Below are positions 7,201 to 14,389 of a DNA stretch of 20,467 nt, in pieces (positions within the stretch are counted from its first letter, which is position 1; each line of letters begins with the position of its first letter). The stretch is taken from positions 1-20,467 of the forward strand of contig JAGBXG010000011.1 of the NCBI GenBank assembly GCA_017629415.1, written 5' to 3'. The DNA is from Pseudomonadota bacterium. GTDB taxonomy: Bacteria; Myxococcota; Bradymonadia; UBA4248. Position numbers and translations under genes: made by a program. The notes under the pieces were generated by a model. That model worked only from the letters and a program-made list of their open reading frames with translations, was not told where the DNA came from and did not search any database.

Positions 7201-8069
7201 TCTTGGCAAGAACACGTCAAAACGGCGACATTTCTATGGATTTGGCCAATCCTTACCTGTTTGATCATGCCATTCTATATGTGCCCAAATACGACCTTTT
7301 CCTCGATGGAACGGCAGAATTTAGCGGCACTGGTGAACTTCCCGCACTCGATCAGGATGCCTGGGTCTTTATTTTGAATGACAACGGCAGCTATCGGCTG
7401 ATCAAAACACCCGTTTCTAAAGCCGCCGACAACGTTTCACACCATGAATGGGTCTTCGATTTGACCCAAGGCGACCGCGTCACCTACACCGACATAGCAC
7501 GTTACACCGGCTTCTTTGCCCCCAGTTACCGCGAACGCTACCAAATCGACACGCTCCAACGCGAACGCCTTGAATCGGAACTTGCCTACAACATTCCCGG
7601 TACCAAAGTCGAATCCCATCAGTTCTCGGATCTGACAAACCTGGAAGCATCCGTCAATCTCGAAATGCAAGCTTCCACTTCGTTTGCCGATATCGTCAAA
7701 ACAAATGGCAACACCTGGCTCGTCAACCCGACCATCAGCACGACACGCATGACGCAAATGCTTGCCCCATCCGCGACACGCCGTACGCCAATTATCCAAG
7801 TCGTGCCCATGCGTTTCGAACAATCCGTTACGCTGATTCTGCCGCCTGATGCACAAGTCACCTTGCCAAACGATACCGCTGAAACAACCGACTTCGGCAG
7901 CTACGAAATCAAAATGTCCAAAGACGGCAACCGCCTGACAACAAACGTCACCCTGATCCTCGAAACAATCAAAGTCATGCCCGAAAATTACACCGCATAC
8001 CTCGATTTCCTACAACGCTACGATCGCAAACTCAATACACAGCTAGCAATCACGGTTGAATCTCAATAA
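4239..8069 (+). CDS. Large exported protein: helical repeats, DUF3857, active-type transglutaminase
   Basis: The 1276-residue protein begins with a Sec signal peptide (MVKHRILGM, hydrophobic core, cleavage after QAMAQ), so it acts in the periplasm or at the outer membrane. Start at 4239: GAGAGG lies six bases upstream and the signal peptide begins there; a TTG at 4203 in frame would spoil it. In order: a beta-sandwich-like region (about 184-280, AWINGKR, GENILVLKVAA), a long helical region resembling TPR-type repeats (about 300-680), a DUF3857-like domain (about 700-855), a transglutaminase-like domain (about 920-1040) and a beta-rich C-terminal part. The triad is present: Cys967 in FGDCKDKASLL, His1010 in FDHAILYV, Asp1023 in LFLDGTAEF. 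Proteins of this build occur in Bacteroidota, Myxococcota and Acidobacteriota; substrates are mostly unknown and may be peptides or peptidoglycan. A distant paralogue follows at 8524. Confidence 0.92.
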   Translation: MVKHRILGMVIATAFASMSWQAMAQDVSGGNAKAGAVKTAKAKKTAQKDAQRSQTEAEPSTAGAELLSLMKQAAIAGSHGGEEAWRKSILNKQTTGLAQRYIDWHVRYDQDMSGKAEDIMPGAVTQFLVSFPFECASMFDFGRPFAPENGFDTSKATDGAMYPALNWMIYESKGNTSALCPQERMANPGFVTLYMATRLISDDAQKAVLEMPSTTPVVAWINGKRVVESMEKGPEPAPKYGEKWSVDLQKGENILVLKVAALEQQPGLYVFFSDENGKPMNLKTDLSTPIVSGALDAVRPAHPEPSVLMTMLRDNSVSIADRALIAREILAPDEAERKINDLLFADIEKTAALSAEELEIAILALDDAGKSMQILKKAIPRFANDPRMTLLYARQMLLTSEEQGDTGIRFADEWPQIKKMVENLQAPVINGISYEPLKRKILALAELNGQQAMTALQSMDLDSCPACETYLGSLVMGSMTDRGQRLQYRNMLQKLWSHQQNASAYLADMLDMNLRRAVSGNDVAAIATALADIQKQVESFFERHPYDDFMWAFWLRVLTAYGLDSAWVRADPNRQDILRQAGFTADAESWFMLYLTQRMNDPGRWVLYAEHCLRTGQLGEAVEAYQMASQLMPQNDTLAERAVMAQKMANHDTAPDTAEAFEKPYIVKDVPGNQDPNATGLVSLIDNRVVRILPNGLASTFNQIAFEIIDEQGLKSVRSMPINYSPTDEKLEIISVTTTKKDGTVRRLYKTSEFNMADESIRMYYDQRQLVIEVPDLAVGDRIEYQFKRTQTQRSSSSVSYFSDVYQLQTWFNRQWSRYTILSPADMPVQLLRHDPAGSRLIETAATLENNQQIRQFEEKNTPRFLPEDKMPGATEVMPFLIVSTFKNWQAIADWFLDLAQSQWKADDAIRSEVARLTEGVTDEFEKLKRIHSFVVKSTRYVALEFGIHGHKPYPAAQVFERRFGDCKDKASLLKVMLKEAGIDSDFVLARTRQNGDISMDLANPYLFDHAILYVPKYDLFLDGTAEFSGTGELPALDQDAWVFILNDNGSYRLIKTPVSKAADNVSHHEWVFDLTQGDRVTYTDIARYTGFFAPSYRERYQIDTLQRERLESELAYNIPGTKVESHQFSDLTNLEASVNLEMQASTSFADIVKTNGNTWLVNPTISTTRMTQMLAPSATRRTPIIQVVPMRFEQSVTLILPPDAQVTLPNDTAETTDFGSYEIKMSKDGNRLTTNVTLILETIKVMPENYTAYLDFLQRYDRKLNTQLAITVESQ

Positions 8070-8076
8070 GTTTTTG

Positions 8077-8209
8077 TAGGGCTCTGCCCCACACCCCGCC
8101 AAGGGGCTCAAGCCCCAAGGAACCCCCAAATTTGGGCGTTTTTTGTGGGTTAGCCAGCTACTGTTGCTAAACTTTTTAGGGCGAAATGGGACCCTGTATC
8201 CCATTCCGC
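8077..8209 (-). repeat. Composite intergenic element, copy 2 (minus orientation)
   Basis: Read on the minus strand: palindrome AATGGGA/TCCCATT (8185-8191, 8199-8205) inside GGCGAAATGGGACCC...CATTCCGC, spacer with AGTTTAGCAACAGT, then AAGGGGCTCAAGCCCCAAGG (8101-8120) and GGGCTCTGCCCC (8079-8090). It begins eight bases after the stop of the large envelope gene. CCCAAATTTGGGCGTTTTTT (8125-8144) inside it may double as a weak plus-strand terminator. Confidence 0.8.
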
Positions 8210-8224
8210 TTTGGTGGGTTTTAA

Positions 8225-8258
8225 CACTTCTTGAATGCTATCACTTCTTGAATGCTAT
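8225..8258. repeat. Exact 17-base tandem duplication
   Basis: CACTTCTTGAATGCTAT occurs at 8225-8241 and again, with no gap and no mismatch, at 8242-8258. It lies between composite element copy 2 and the GC-rich palindromes. The lack of divergence suggests a recent slippage event. Confidence 0.95.
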
Positions 8259-8271
8259 CGTTTGCAGGATT

Positions 8272-8364
8272 CCAAAGGGGCTCAGCCCCTTTGGTAGGGT
8301 CCGGGGCAACGCCCCGGTGGGGTCCGGGGCAACGCCCCGGTGGGGTCCGGGGCAACGCCCCGGC
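8272..8364. repeat. Palindrome followed by a 23-base hairpin unit in three tandem copies
   Basis: CCAAAGGGGCT (8272-8282) and AGCCCCTTTGG (8284-8294) form a perfect 11-base-arm palindrome of the same type as 12407-12427 and 15032-15052. Next come three units of 23 bases (8296-8318, 8319-8341, 8342-8364), near-identical, each containing the perfect hairpin CCGGGGC-AAC-GCCCCGG. There are no unique spacers between units, so this is not a CRISPR array. Confidence 0.92.
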
Positions 8365-8374
8365 GAGGCTATTT

Positions 8375-8445
8375 GCGCGGCGTATTTCGCAGAGCGAAAT
8401 AGCCGCGCGGCGCATAGCGTATGCCGTTTACGGCATAGCTTGCGC
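8375..8445 (-). repeat. Two bulged hairpins of the TAT/ATAC family, inverted orientation
   Basis: Hairpin 1 (8375-8408): GCGCGGC-G-TATTTCGC pairs with GCGAAATA-GCCGCGC around AGA, 15 perfect pairs with only G8382 unpaired. Hairpin 2 (8410-8445): AGC-G-TATGCCG pairs with CGGCATA-GCT around TTTA, with G8419 unpaired and a further GCGCA/TGCGC outer stem. Read on the minus strand the unpaired base is a C directly after ATA, as in the other copies. Confidence 0.8.
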
Positions 8446-8523
8446 TCTGTATGAATGATTTTGAGTGGATGATCATCAAACTTCCGGCATACAATGTCGG
8501 TTAACGAATCCAAATATTGCCTT

Positions 8524-11500
8524 ATGAAACCTTATATTTTCGCCGTATCTTTTATTTTGGCAACCGGTTGTGCTTCGACGCATGGCGCACTTGGGACTTG
8601 GCAGGCTTGGCCGACGGAGGCACAAGTAACGGCTGAGACGCATGGTATTTTTGACGAAATGGCGGCGGGACGTCTTGAATCGGCCGCTGCGATGTCGATG
8701 CATGCAGTGGAGCCGCAGGATTTGTATTTGAGGGCTGAGATTTCGGCGTTTCAGGGAAATTTGCCGCAGGCGGTAGACCGTTTTGCGGATTTGGTGGCGC
8801 GTTATCCAGACAGTGCGTTTGTTTCGGCGGCGGTGGCGCGAATGCTGATGCTGACAGATGCGACGGCGACGCCTTTGGATTGGACAAAAATGGCGGCGTT
8901 GCGCACAAATGACCCGTATGCGTTGGCTCGACTTGTCGTGTTGCAGAATAAAGCCATGCGCGGACAGCCGAATCAGGCGGATTTGGTGCACCCCATGGCC
9001 ATGCCGCTTGCGCGTTGGCGTTGGGTGGGGCCGTTTACGCCCCATGTTCGTACCGGTTTTGCTGCAGTGCAACCGTTTGAAGCCGATGAAAGTTTGGCGA
9101 ACCAGTATGAAGTACAGGGCCAAACGCTGACAGCTTTTGTGTATCCGGTTGAAAATCAGACTGTGATGGCGGCTGTCAAAGCCGGTGTTTATGCCGGTGA
9201 AACTGTGATTCGTGCCGAAAAAGCGATGAAAGCGCTCGTCGTCGTGCAATCTGCGCAGCTTTATGACCTCACGATTGACGGTATGCCGGTGATGCGCCGT
9301 GATGTCGCCGATTTTGGGCAAAACACGATTTTAGCGGTGCCTGTTGAATTGCCTGCTGGCGAACATCGCGTCCGAATGAAACTCGGGCTGTCGTCTTCGA
9401 AGAATGCGCCGATACGTGTTTGGATGGTGCCAACCGGTGATAGTCGTTTGAGCGATATGATTGAAATGGCTGGTATGGAATCTGCCCCCAAGAAAGGCTT
9501 AAAAGTCGGCAAACGCATCGATATTGCCCATGTTTTGGGTTCTGTGATTTCACCTGTGCCGGATGATGCCATGCGCGTATGGCTGGGTGCCATGCAGGCC
9601 ATTGCTGACGGCAAAGTCCAGATTGCCGATGCGTTGATTCAGGCAAGATTGGCCAAAAATCCTGACGATGTCATGGCGAAATATTGGCGTGCCATGCGAT
9701 ATCGCCTGGATGCCGACCTGGATCCCGATATTCGAAGCGAAAAGGTGATTCAAACTTTGCGCGAAATCAGTGAAGCGGCTCCCGAAATGGCGTATGCACA
9801 TTTGACGCTGATGCGCGAATTTTTGAAACAGAATCAGCCGAAACAAGCTTTTGAAATCTGGAATCAATGGCGATCTCACATCCCTGAAAATGGTGATACA
9901 GCATTGGTTTTGAGTGAGATGACCAAAGCGCTCGATTGGTCTGAAATTTCAGAACAATATACCTTAGATGCGGCTCGTATGACGCCGGACTCGTGCCGTC
10001 TTGGTGCCGCTGCGCTTGCCATAGAACACCGCAAACATCAATATACCTCTTATGATGCGATGTCTGAACGTCTGCAGATGTGTCCGTCTGTGATTTATAC
10101 CTGGGCAAAACTTGAGGCCGATGATGCTGCCGATGCCGACCGCTGGAATCAGGCCATTGCAAAACTCAGTGCCGATTATCCCAATGATGTACGCTTGCGC
10201 CTGATGACCATTCAGCAACGCGTCAATGAAGATCCGGCCGGTGCAGTTCAAGCTATGAACGCGCATCTCGATGCTGTTGAAAGCGGCTATTATCCTGCTT
10301 TGGCCACCGATGTTGCCCTCGAATTTATCGACAGATTGCGTGCAAAAAATCTCCATGATGAAGCCAATCAAATCTTAAATCGCATGCTTGAGCTTTATCC
10401 TGCCGATGAAACACTGCAAAACTTGAGCTTGCAGATTCAAAATGTACGGCCTTTTGAAGACTTGCGCATCGATGGCATGAAAGTCATTCAGGAGTATTTG
10501 GCACAAAATCGCAGTGATGCCGGCAGTTCCGTCATGATCCTTGATTATGCGGCCACGCGCATGATGCCGAATGGCGCAAAACTTGGTATCACACACCAGA
10601 TTTCTCGCGTTTTGAGCAAAGAAGGCAAAAATGAAGTCGGCGAAATTTACCTCCCGCGTGCGGCTTCAGTTTTGAAGATTCGCACGATTAAAGATGGCAC
10701 GTTTGAAGTTGTGGAACCCGAATCGATCGATTTCAAAGCGAGCATTACGGCACCAAATTTGGCCATCGGGGATTATGTGGAAGTCGAATATGTGACGTTT
10801 GAACCGCCAGCGTCGGCCTATACAAACCGCGTTGTCAGCGATGCCTTTTTCTATGGCTCTGACACAAGTCCGCTCGTCAAATCGGCATACGTCTATGAAT
10901 ATCCCAAAGACTGGAAAATCGATGTTATTGAATCGGGTCCTCAAGGGCAAATTCAGACAAATTGTGTCCCCAATGGTGCTTATACGCGCTGTACGGCCTC
11001 ACGAACCGACATCCCCGTACTGATCACCGAACCGCGTTCGCCTTCCGGCTTTGATATCATCCCCAATATTCAAGTTTATCACCGCTATGATTGGGATGTC
11101 GTCCGCACCGGTTTGTTCGAATCCATCACACGCCAGACGCGTATCACTCCTTATGTTGAACGCTTTTTCGCAGGCATTGGCATCCCCGAAAATGAATCGG
11201 TCTACGCCTATGCTCGCGCGATTTATGACACCGTCGTTCAGAGTATTGACGAAAGTGAATCTGTAACCAACTCAGACGCAGAATCCGCCACGCGCAGCGT
11301 ATCAAAAGGCGTGGGTTCGCGTATCATCACGCTCAAAGCCATGTACGATTTGGCCGGCATTCCCAGTTTTTTCGCCCTTGTGCGCTCAGCGATAGCCCCC
11401 GAAAACGCAGAAAAACTGCCGTCCTATTACAATAATGCCTATGCCACGATGCTCGTCGTCGAAACGGAAAAAGGCCTGGCTTACGTCCAACCGTCTGAAG

Positions 11501-12255
11501 ATTTTGTCCCATTCGATTTTCTCGGGCTCGATTTTAATGCACAACAAGCCATTCCTATCGATATGAATCGCGAAATTTACACCACGAGACGCGATGATCT
11601 CGAAACCATGAGAGCCAATATCGATATTGAATACCAAATCGCAGAAGATGGTTCAGCCAGTGCCAAATCGACTGAAATCATGAGGGGAACGCGCGCACTT
11701 ATCATGCGCAACTTCCTGACAACCCTCAAAAATGACGACCAAAAAGCGCAGCAAGTCATTCAAAATAGCCTTGCGAATAGCTACGGCCGTATTGAACTTA
11801 AACGCCTTGAAAACGAAAACCTTGAGGACAAAAACAGTCCCCTTACCATGTATTACGATTTCGATATCGCCAGTTTTGCCGCGCCAAGCGATGGACAGAT
11901 TGAAATTCTATCCCGAATTTTTGCCTATCACTTGGTCAAACAATACGCCCCCTTGCCGCCGGAAGAACGCAAATTCGATGTTCTTATTGACAGCGACATC
12001 GTTTCAGAACGTACCCTGACTTTCCATGCACCTGCCGGCTACACTTGGCAAACCGATACCCTCCAGGACGTTTCTATTGATACTCCGTTTGGCAAATTCT
12101 CGCGGAAAATGACTTTGCAAGGCTCCGATCTCCAATTGTCAGAATCGATCACAATTCTCCCCCAGCGCGTCAAATCCTCACAATACGCCGATTTCCGCGC
12201 CTTCTGCCTCGCGGTGGATGAAGCTCAACGCACCGTCATGGTGATGAAAAAGTAA
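8524..12255 (+). CDS. Large lipoprotein: helical repeats, DUF3857-like, degenerate transglutaminase fold
   Basis: From the ATG at 8524 the 1243-residue protein begins MKPYIFAVSF and has a Cys at residue 18 in FILATGC, a somewhat unusual lipobox (Ala at -3). I prefer this start because an upstream ATG at 8494 would bury the signal. No Shine-Dalgarno site is seen; TACAAT at 8490-8495 could be a -10 box giving a short leader. Order: TPR-like repeat (YLRAEISAFQGNLPQAVDRF), WRWVGPF, a beta-sandwich-like region (about 209-306), a long helical region, a DUF3857-like region (about 683-850), a transglutaminase-like region (about 890-993) and a beta-rich C-terminal part. Aligned by eye with the gene at 4239, Cys967 corresponds to Val930 (KGVGSRIITLKAMYDLAGI) and His1010 to Asn971 (NNAYATMLVV), so it is probably not catalytic. 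It may be a binding partner or scaffold. Confidence 0.9.
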   Translation: MKPYIFAVSFILATGCASTHGALGTWQAWPTEAQVTAETHGIFDEMAAGRLESAAAMSMHAVEPQDLYLRAEISAFQGNLPQAVDRFADLVARYPDSAFVSAAVARMLMLTDATATPLDWTKMAALRTNDPYALARLVVLQNKAMRGQPNQADLVHPMAMPLARWRWVGPFTPHVRTGFAAVQPFEADESLANQYEVQGQTLTAFVYPVENQTVMAAVKAGVYAGETVIRAEKAMKALVVVQSAQLYDLTIDGMPVMRRDVADFGQNTILAVPVELPAGEHRVRMKLGLSSSKNAPIRVWMVPTGDSRLSDMIEMAGMESAPKKGLKVGKRIDIAHVLGSVISPVPDDAMRVWLGAMQAIADGKVQIADALIQARLAKNPDDVMAKYWRAMRYRLDADLDPDIRSEKVIQTLREISEAAPEMAYAHLTLMREFLKQNQPKQAFEIWNQWRSHIPENGDTALVLSEMTKALDWSEISEQYTLDAARMTPDSCRLGAAALAIEHRKHQYTSYDAMSERLQMCPSVIYTWAKLEADDAADADRWNQAIAKLSADYPNDVRLRLMTIQQRVNEDPAGAVQAMNAHLDAVESGYYPALATDVALEFIDRLRAKNLHDEANQILNRMLELYPADETLQNLSLQIQNVRPFEDLRIDGMKVIQEYLAQNRSDAGSSVMILDYAATRMMPNGAKLGITHQISRVLSKEGKNEVGEIYLPRAASVLKIRTIKDGTFEVVEPESIDFKASITAPNLAIGDYVEVEYVTFEPPASAYTNRVVSDAFFYGSDTSPLVKSAYVYEYPKDWKIDVIESGPQGQIQTNCVPNGAYTRCTASRTDIPVLITEPRSPSGFDIIPNIQVYHRYDWDVVRTGLFESITRQTRITPYVERFFAGIGIPENESVYAYARAIYDTVVQSIDESESVTNSDAESATRSVSKGVGSRIITLKAMYDLAGIPSFFALVRSAIAPENAEKLPSYYNNAYATMLVVETEKGLAYVQPSEDFVPFDFLGLDFNAQQAIPIDMNREIYTTRRDDLETMRANIDIEYQIAEDGSASAKSTEIMRGTRALIMRNFLTTLKNDDQKAQQVIQNSLANSYGRIELKRLENENLEDKNSPLTMYYDFDIASFAAPSDGQIEILSRIFAYHLVKQYAPLPPEERKFDVLIDSDIVSERTLTFHAPAGYTWQTDTLQDVSIDTPFGKFSRKMTLQGSDLQLSESITILPQRVKSSQYADFRAFCLAVDEAQRTVMVMKK

Positions 12256-12268
12256 TTTTTTCTTGGGG

Positions 12269-12330
12269 CCCGTCTATGGCTGCGCCATACGCCGGGCATT
12301 GCCGGGGCTATGGCTACGCCATACGCCCCG
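12269..12330 (+). repeat. Two bulged hairpins of the TAT/ATAC family
   Basis: Hairpin 1 (12269-12296): CCCG-TC-TATGGC pairs with GCCATA-C-GC-CGGG around TGC, with C12290 unpaired and one T/C mismatch. Hairpin 2 (12303-12330): CGGGGC-TATGGC pairs perfectly with GCCATA-C-GCCCCG around TAC, with only C12324 unpaired. They start 14 bases after the stop of the large lipoprotein gene; a six-T run lies between stop and hairpin. Confidence 0.8.
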
Positions 12331-12331
12331 G

Positions 12332-12520
12332 ACCCCATTGGGGCGCTGCCCCAAACCCCGCCGGGGCTTCGCCCCGAACCCCATTGGGGCGCTGCCCCAA
12401 ACCCCGCCAAGGGGCTGAGCCCCTTGGAACTCGCAATAGATTTGGCGTTTTTCGTGAGTTAGCCGGGTACTATTGCTAAACTTTTTTAGGGCTGAATGGA
12501 ACCTTGTATTCCATTCAGCT
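12332..12520 (-). repeat. Composite intergenic element, copy 3 (minus orientation), with a duplicated GC module
   Basis: A unit of 31 bases beginning ACCCCATTGGGGCGCTGCCC occurs at 12332-12362 and 12378-12408, separated by GGGGCTTCGCCCC. Then comes the perfect palindrome CCAAGGGGCT-G-AGCCCCTTGG (12407-12427), a spacer with GTGAGTTAGCC and TTGCTAAACTTTTTTAGGG, and the terminal hairpin GCTGAATGGAA (12491-12501) / TTCCATTCAGC (12509-12519), 11 perfect pairs. That stem differs from copies 1, 2 and 4 but both arms changed together. The gap 12256-12665 between the convergent genes is almost wholly repeat. Confidence 0.82.
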
Positions 12521-12580
12521 TGGGTTAAACTGAACATCTTGTAAATGCTGACGGTTTTGGGGCTGTGGATAAACTGAGCA

Positions 12581-12640
12581 TCTCTCCCGATGGGAGAGAC
12601 CGCCCGAAGAGCTGGAGAGGGGGTTGGGGTGAGGCCCCCT
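12581..12640. terminator. Two hairpins at the convergent junction, possible factor-independent stop
   Basis: TCTCTCCC (12581-12588) pairs perfectly with GGGAGAGA (12592-12599) around GAT. AGGGGG (12618-12623) can pair with CCCCCT (12635-12640). They lie just downstream of the minus-strand ssb gene, between it and the plus-strand lipoprotein gene. No T-run follows on either strand, so termination is a guess. TAAACTGAACATCTT (12526) recurs as TAAACTGAGCATCTC (12570). Confidence 0.35.
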
Positions 12641-12665
12641 TAGAACCTGCGTTTACTTTTTACCT

Positions 12666-13049
12666 TTAAAAAGGAATCGCTTCTTCGTTCTGATTTAAAA
12701 CATCCTGATCAACCACGGGGATTTCGGCACGACGTTTGGTCGAAAGAAAAGTAATCCGTTCCGCAATGACAGCATGAGAAATGCGTTTTTCACCATCTTT
12801 TTCGTAACTACGCGTATCTAATCTGCCTTCAATGCAACAAAGATCACCTTTTTTAAGATGTTGATGACAAATAACCGCTTGTTTTCCAAAAGCGCAAATC
12901 TTATGCCATTGCACTTCAGATGTACCGTCTTTGTGCACAGTATTATTGCTCAAACTAAAACGTGTCACATCTGTTTTCCCGCCGGTTTTGAATTCGGGAT
13001 CTTGTCCAAGACGGCCAATAATGATGGTTTTATTATATGTGTTTGCCAT
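12666..13049 (-). CDS. ssb: Single-stranded DNA-binding protein
   Basis: SSB coats single-stranded DNA in replication, recombination and repair and recruits partner proteins through its acidic tail. The 127-residue sequence starts MANTYNKTIIIGRLGQDPEF, has the OB-fold pattern (TRFSLSNNTVHKDG, VQWHKICAFGKQA, KGDLCCIEGRLDTRSYE, ERITFLS) and ends in EEAIPF, the usual partner-binding tip. The linker after the OB fold is only about 15 residues, so it is shorter than the 160-180 residues of many housekeeping SSBs; it may be a second or minimal SSB. AGGAG eight bases upstream fixes the start. It is the last gene of a minus-strand series and is not next to the ribosomal or uvrA genes that often flank ssb. 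Confidence 0.95.
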   Translation of the reverse strand: MANTYNKTIIIGRLGQDPEFKTGGKTDVTRFSLSNNTVHKDGTSEVQWHKICAFGKQAVICHQHLKKGDLCCIEGRLDTRSYEKDGEKRISHAVIAERITFLSTKRRAEIPVVDQDVLNQNEEAIPF

Positions 13050-13127
13050 GATAGTTCTCCTGTTTTAATTTAGAAAATATGGGATGAGTAAGCAAAACTT
13101 TCAGCAGATATCTATGTTATAAAAATA

Positions 13128-13298
13128 TCATAATAATAAATAGATAGCTGCTGTCAGATTAAAACGGCTGGTTTTGAGAAATGACAATATCATGAATACA
13201 GGCGTAGATATTATCATCCCATAAAACAAAATCAGTTTGATATAATGCGGCCATAAAGACATAAATACATGACGACCAGGTGAATCTCGTGGAATCAT
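13128..13298 (-). CDS. Small membrane protein, 56 residues, unrecognised
   Basis: On the minus strand AAAGGAG lies five bases before an ATG that opens 56 codons ending in TGA. The product begins MIPRDSPGRHVFMSLWPHY, then has a hydrophobic segment (about residues 20-41, with LILFYGMIISTPVFMILSFL), a short basic link KTSR, and a second hydrophobic end (LTAAIYLLL). This is one or two membrane passes with a polar start. The Shine-Dalgarno site is among the best in the window. It sits 206 bases after the Ppx/GppA-type gene and 78 bases before ssb, same strand. I recognise no family. It could be a small regulator or toxin-like peptide, but that is only a guess from size and hydrophobicity. Confidence 0.55.
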   Translation of the reverse strand: MIPRDSPGRHVFMSLWPHYIKLILFYGMIISTPVFMILSFLKTSRFNLTAAIYLLL

Positions 13299-13478
13299 GA
13301 CAGCTCCTTTTATAGGTAAACGAATCCCCTAATTTGAAACGCTATAAAGATATTAATGGCAGAAACTCATCGTGAAGTACAAGCGTCATGCAATTGCTAA
13401 CTTTGGGAGATTGACGGGGCAAAGTCAGCAACGCATGCGCTCTTACTTATAAAATGGGGCAAAAATTTAAAAAAAGTG

Positions 13479-13507
13479 CAAAAAAAATGCAAAGCATGCT
13501 TTTTTTA
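13479..13507 (-). terminator. AT-rich hairpin after the Ppx/GppA-type gene
   Basis: A-run (13480-13487), ATGC-AAA-GCAT and a T-run (13500-13506) form an AT-rich stem overlapping the stop codon. Read on the minus strand it ends in eight T. The stem core is only four G/C-containing pairs, so strength is doubtful. Another T7 run lies further downstream on the minus strand (complement of 13470-13475). Confidence 0.35.
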
Positions 13508-14326
13508 TTTGCCCTGAGTATTTTTAGAAAAAATCCATCCATGCCGTATACCGTATGTACTGACATAAACAGGCAAATGGATGGCATTCGTCAGACGATT
13601 TACGAGCAATTGCCCGGCTTGCGATGCCGGTTGTTCTACAGGAACATTCGGCATGATACGTTTTCCCTCCACATCGCCGGGATTCTGGATATGGAGTGTT
13701 TCCATGGCATAAGTGATCACAGAACTGCCTGCAGCAATTATGTAAGCAAGCGAATAAGATGTCGTCACATTCTCAAGTGCTGTCATCATTTCACTTAAAA
13801 CATCTTCGGTATCATTTTGAAGCATATCGAGAATCTTATGCTGTCCAAAACTAAAACTATGCGCATAAGGCACCGTACCATCAGATAAAATGATGGAACA
13901 TTCTGTGGAACTTCCGCCCGAATCGATGAGCAAGAAAGATTGTTTGGGAAGCATTGCCACAGCTTTAGAATGCATGATCCCCAGACGTTCATATTTCGCT
14001 TCTTCATCAGGGGTCAGAATATCCAGTTCGAGTCCTGCCGAAGCAAACATTTGTAATATCAAATCCTGGTTTGCTGCTTTTCTCAAGGCCTCTGTCCCAA
14101 TACAATGATGAGATATCCGTGAATGTACTTGGCCTGAAACTTCCTGAATAATCTCTAAAACCGCAGAGATATTCTTTTGAACAATCTCCAAATCCATCGA
14201 ACCGTCTGATAATAAGTGTTTGCCCAATTTTGTAGAAACACGCCAATTCTTGACGATTACACCTTGTGCATTGACCCACGATGCTTTTGTTGCATTTGAA
14301 CCAATATCAAAAATAAGCTGAGTCAT
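13505..14326 (-). CDS. Ppx/GppA-family phosphatase-like protein, short form
   Basis: Members are exopolyphosphatases or pppGpp phosphatases with the ASKHA (actin-like) fold. Starting at 14326 (AAGGGA eight bases upstream; TTG and ATG codons further up lack a site), the protein has 273 residues. Visible are the phosphate-1 motif FDIGSNATK (6-14), IGTEALRKAAN (76-86), the LTPDEEAKYE segment (104-113), the phosphate-2 motif LIDSGGSSTECSI (133-145), an AAGSSVIT adenosine-type motif and a final YGIRHGW. It holds only the two actin-like halves; the C-terminal HD-like region of long Ppx proteins is absent, as in the short Ppx family. It lies 63 bases after the tRNA-editing-type gene and is probably co-transcribed with it. 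Which phosphoanhydride it uses cannot be told from sequence. Confidence 0.88.
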   Translation of the reverse strand: MTQLIFDIGSNATKASWVNAQGVIVKNWRVSTKLGKHLLSDGSMDLEIVQKNISAVLEIIQEVSGQVHSRISHHCIGTEALRKAANQDLILQMFASAGLELDILTPDEEAKYERLGIMHSKAVAMLPKQSFLLIDSGGSSTECSIILSDGTVPYAHSFSFGQHKILDMLQNDTEDVLSEMMTALENVTTSYSLAYIIAAGSSVITYAMETLHIQNPGDVEGKRIMPNVPVEQPASQAGQLLVNRLTNAIHLPVYVSTYGIRHGWIFSKNTQGK

Positions 14327-14389
14327 CAAAGGATTCCCTTCCATACGTTTATAAAGCATTGACAATATATAAGCGTCTTCTACAATATA

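Noticed and set aside
7437..7856. Long minus-strand frame inside the first large envelope gene
   Set aside because: It lies in the antisense of a clear coding region with conserved domains and has no start signal; a composition effect.
8296..8364. CRISPR-like array
   Set aside because: The repeats are contiguous without unique spacers and there are no cas genes in the window.
8143..8513. Several frames on both strands through the GC-rich repeats
   Set aside because: They are Gly/Pro/Arg-rich translations of hairpin repeats, without start signals or family resemblance.
8476..9321. 281-codon minus-strand frame at the start of the large lipoprotein gene
   Set aside because: His/Arg-rich antisense translation with no recognisable fold; the plus-strand signal peptide and domains are convincing.
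12225..12537. Frames on both strands between the lipoprotein gene and ssb
   Set aside because: Same reason: they read through the composite element and bulged hairpins.
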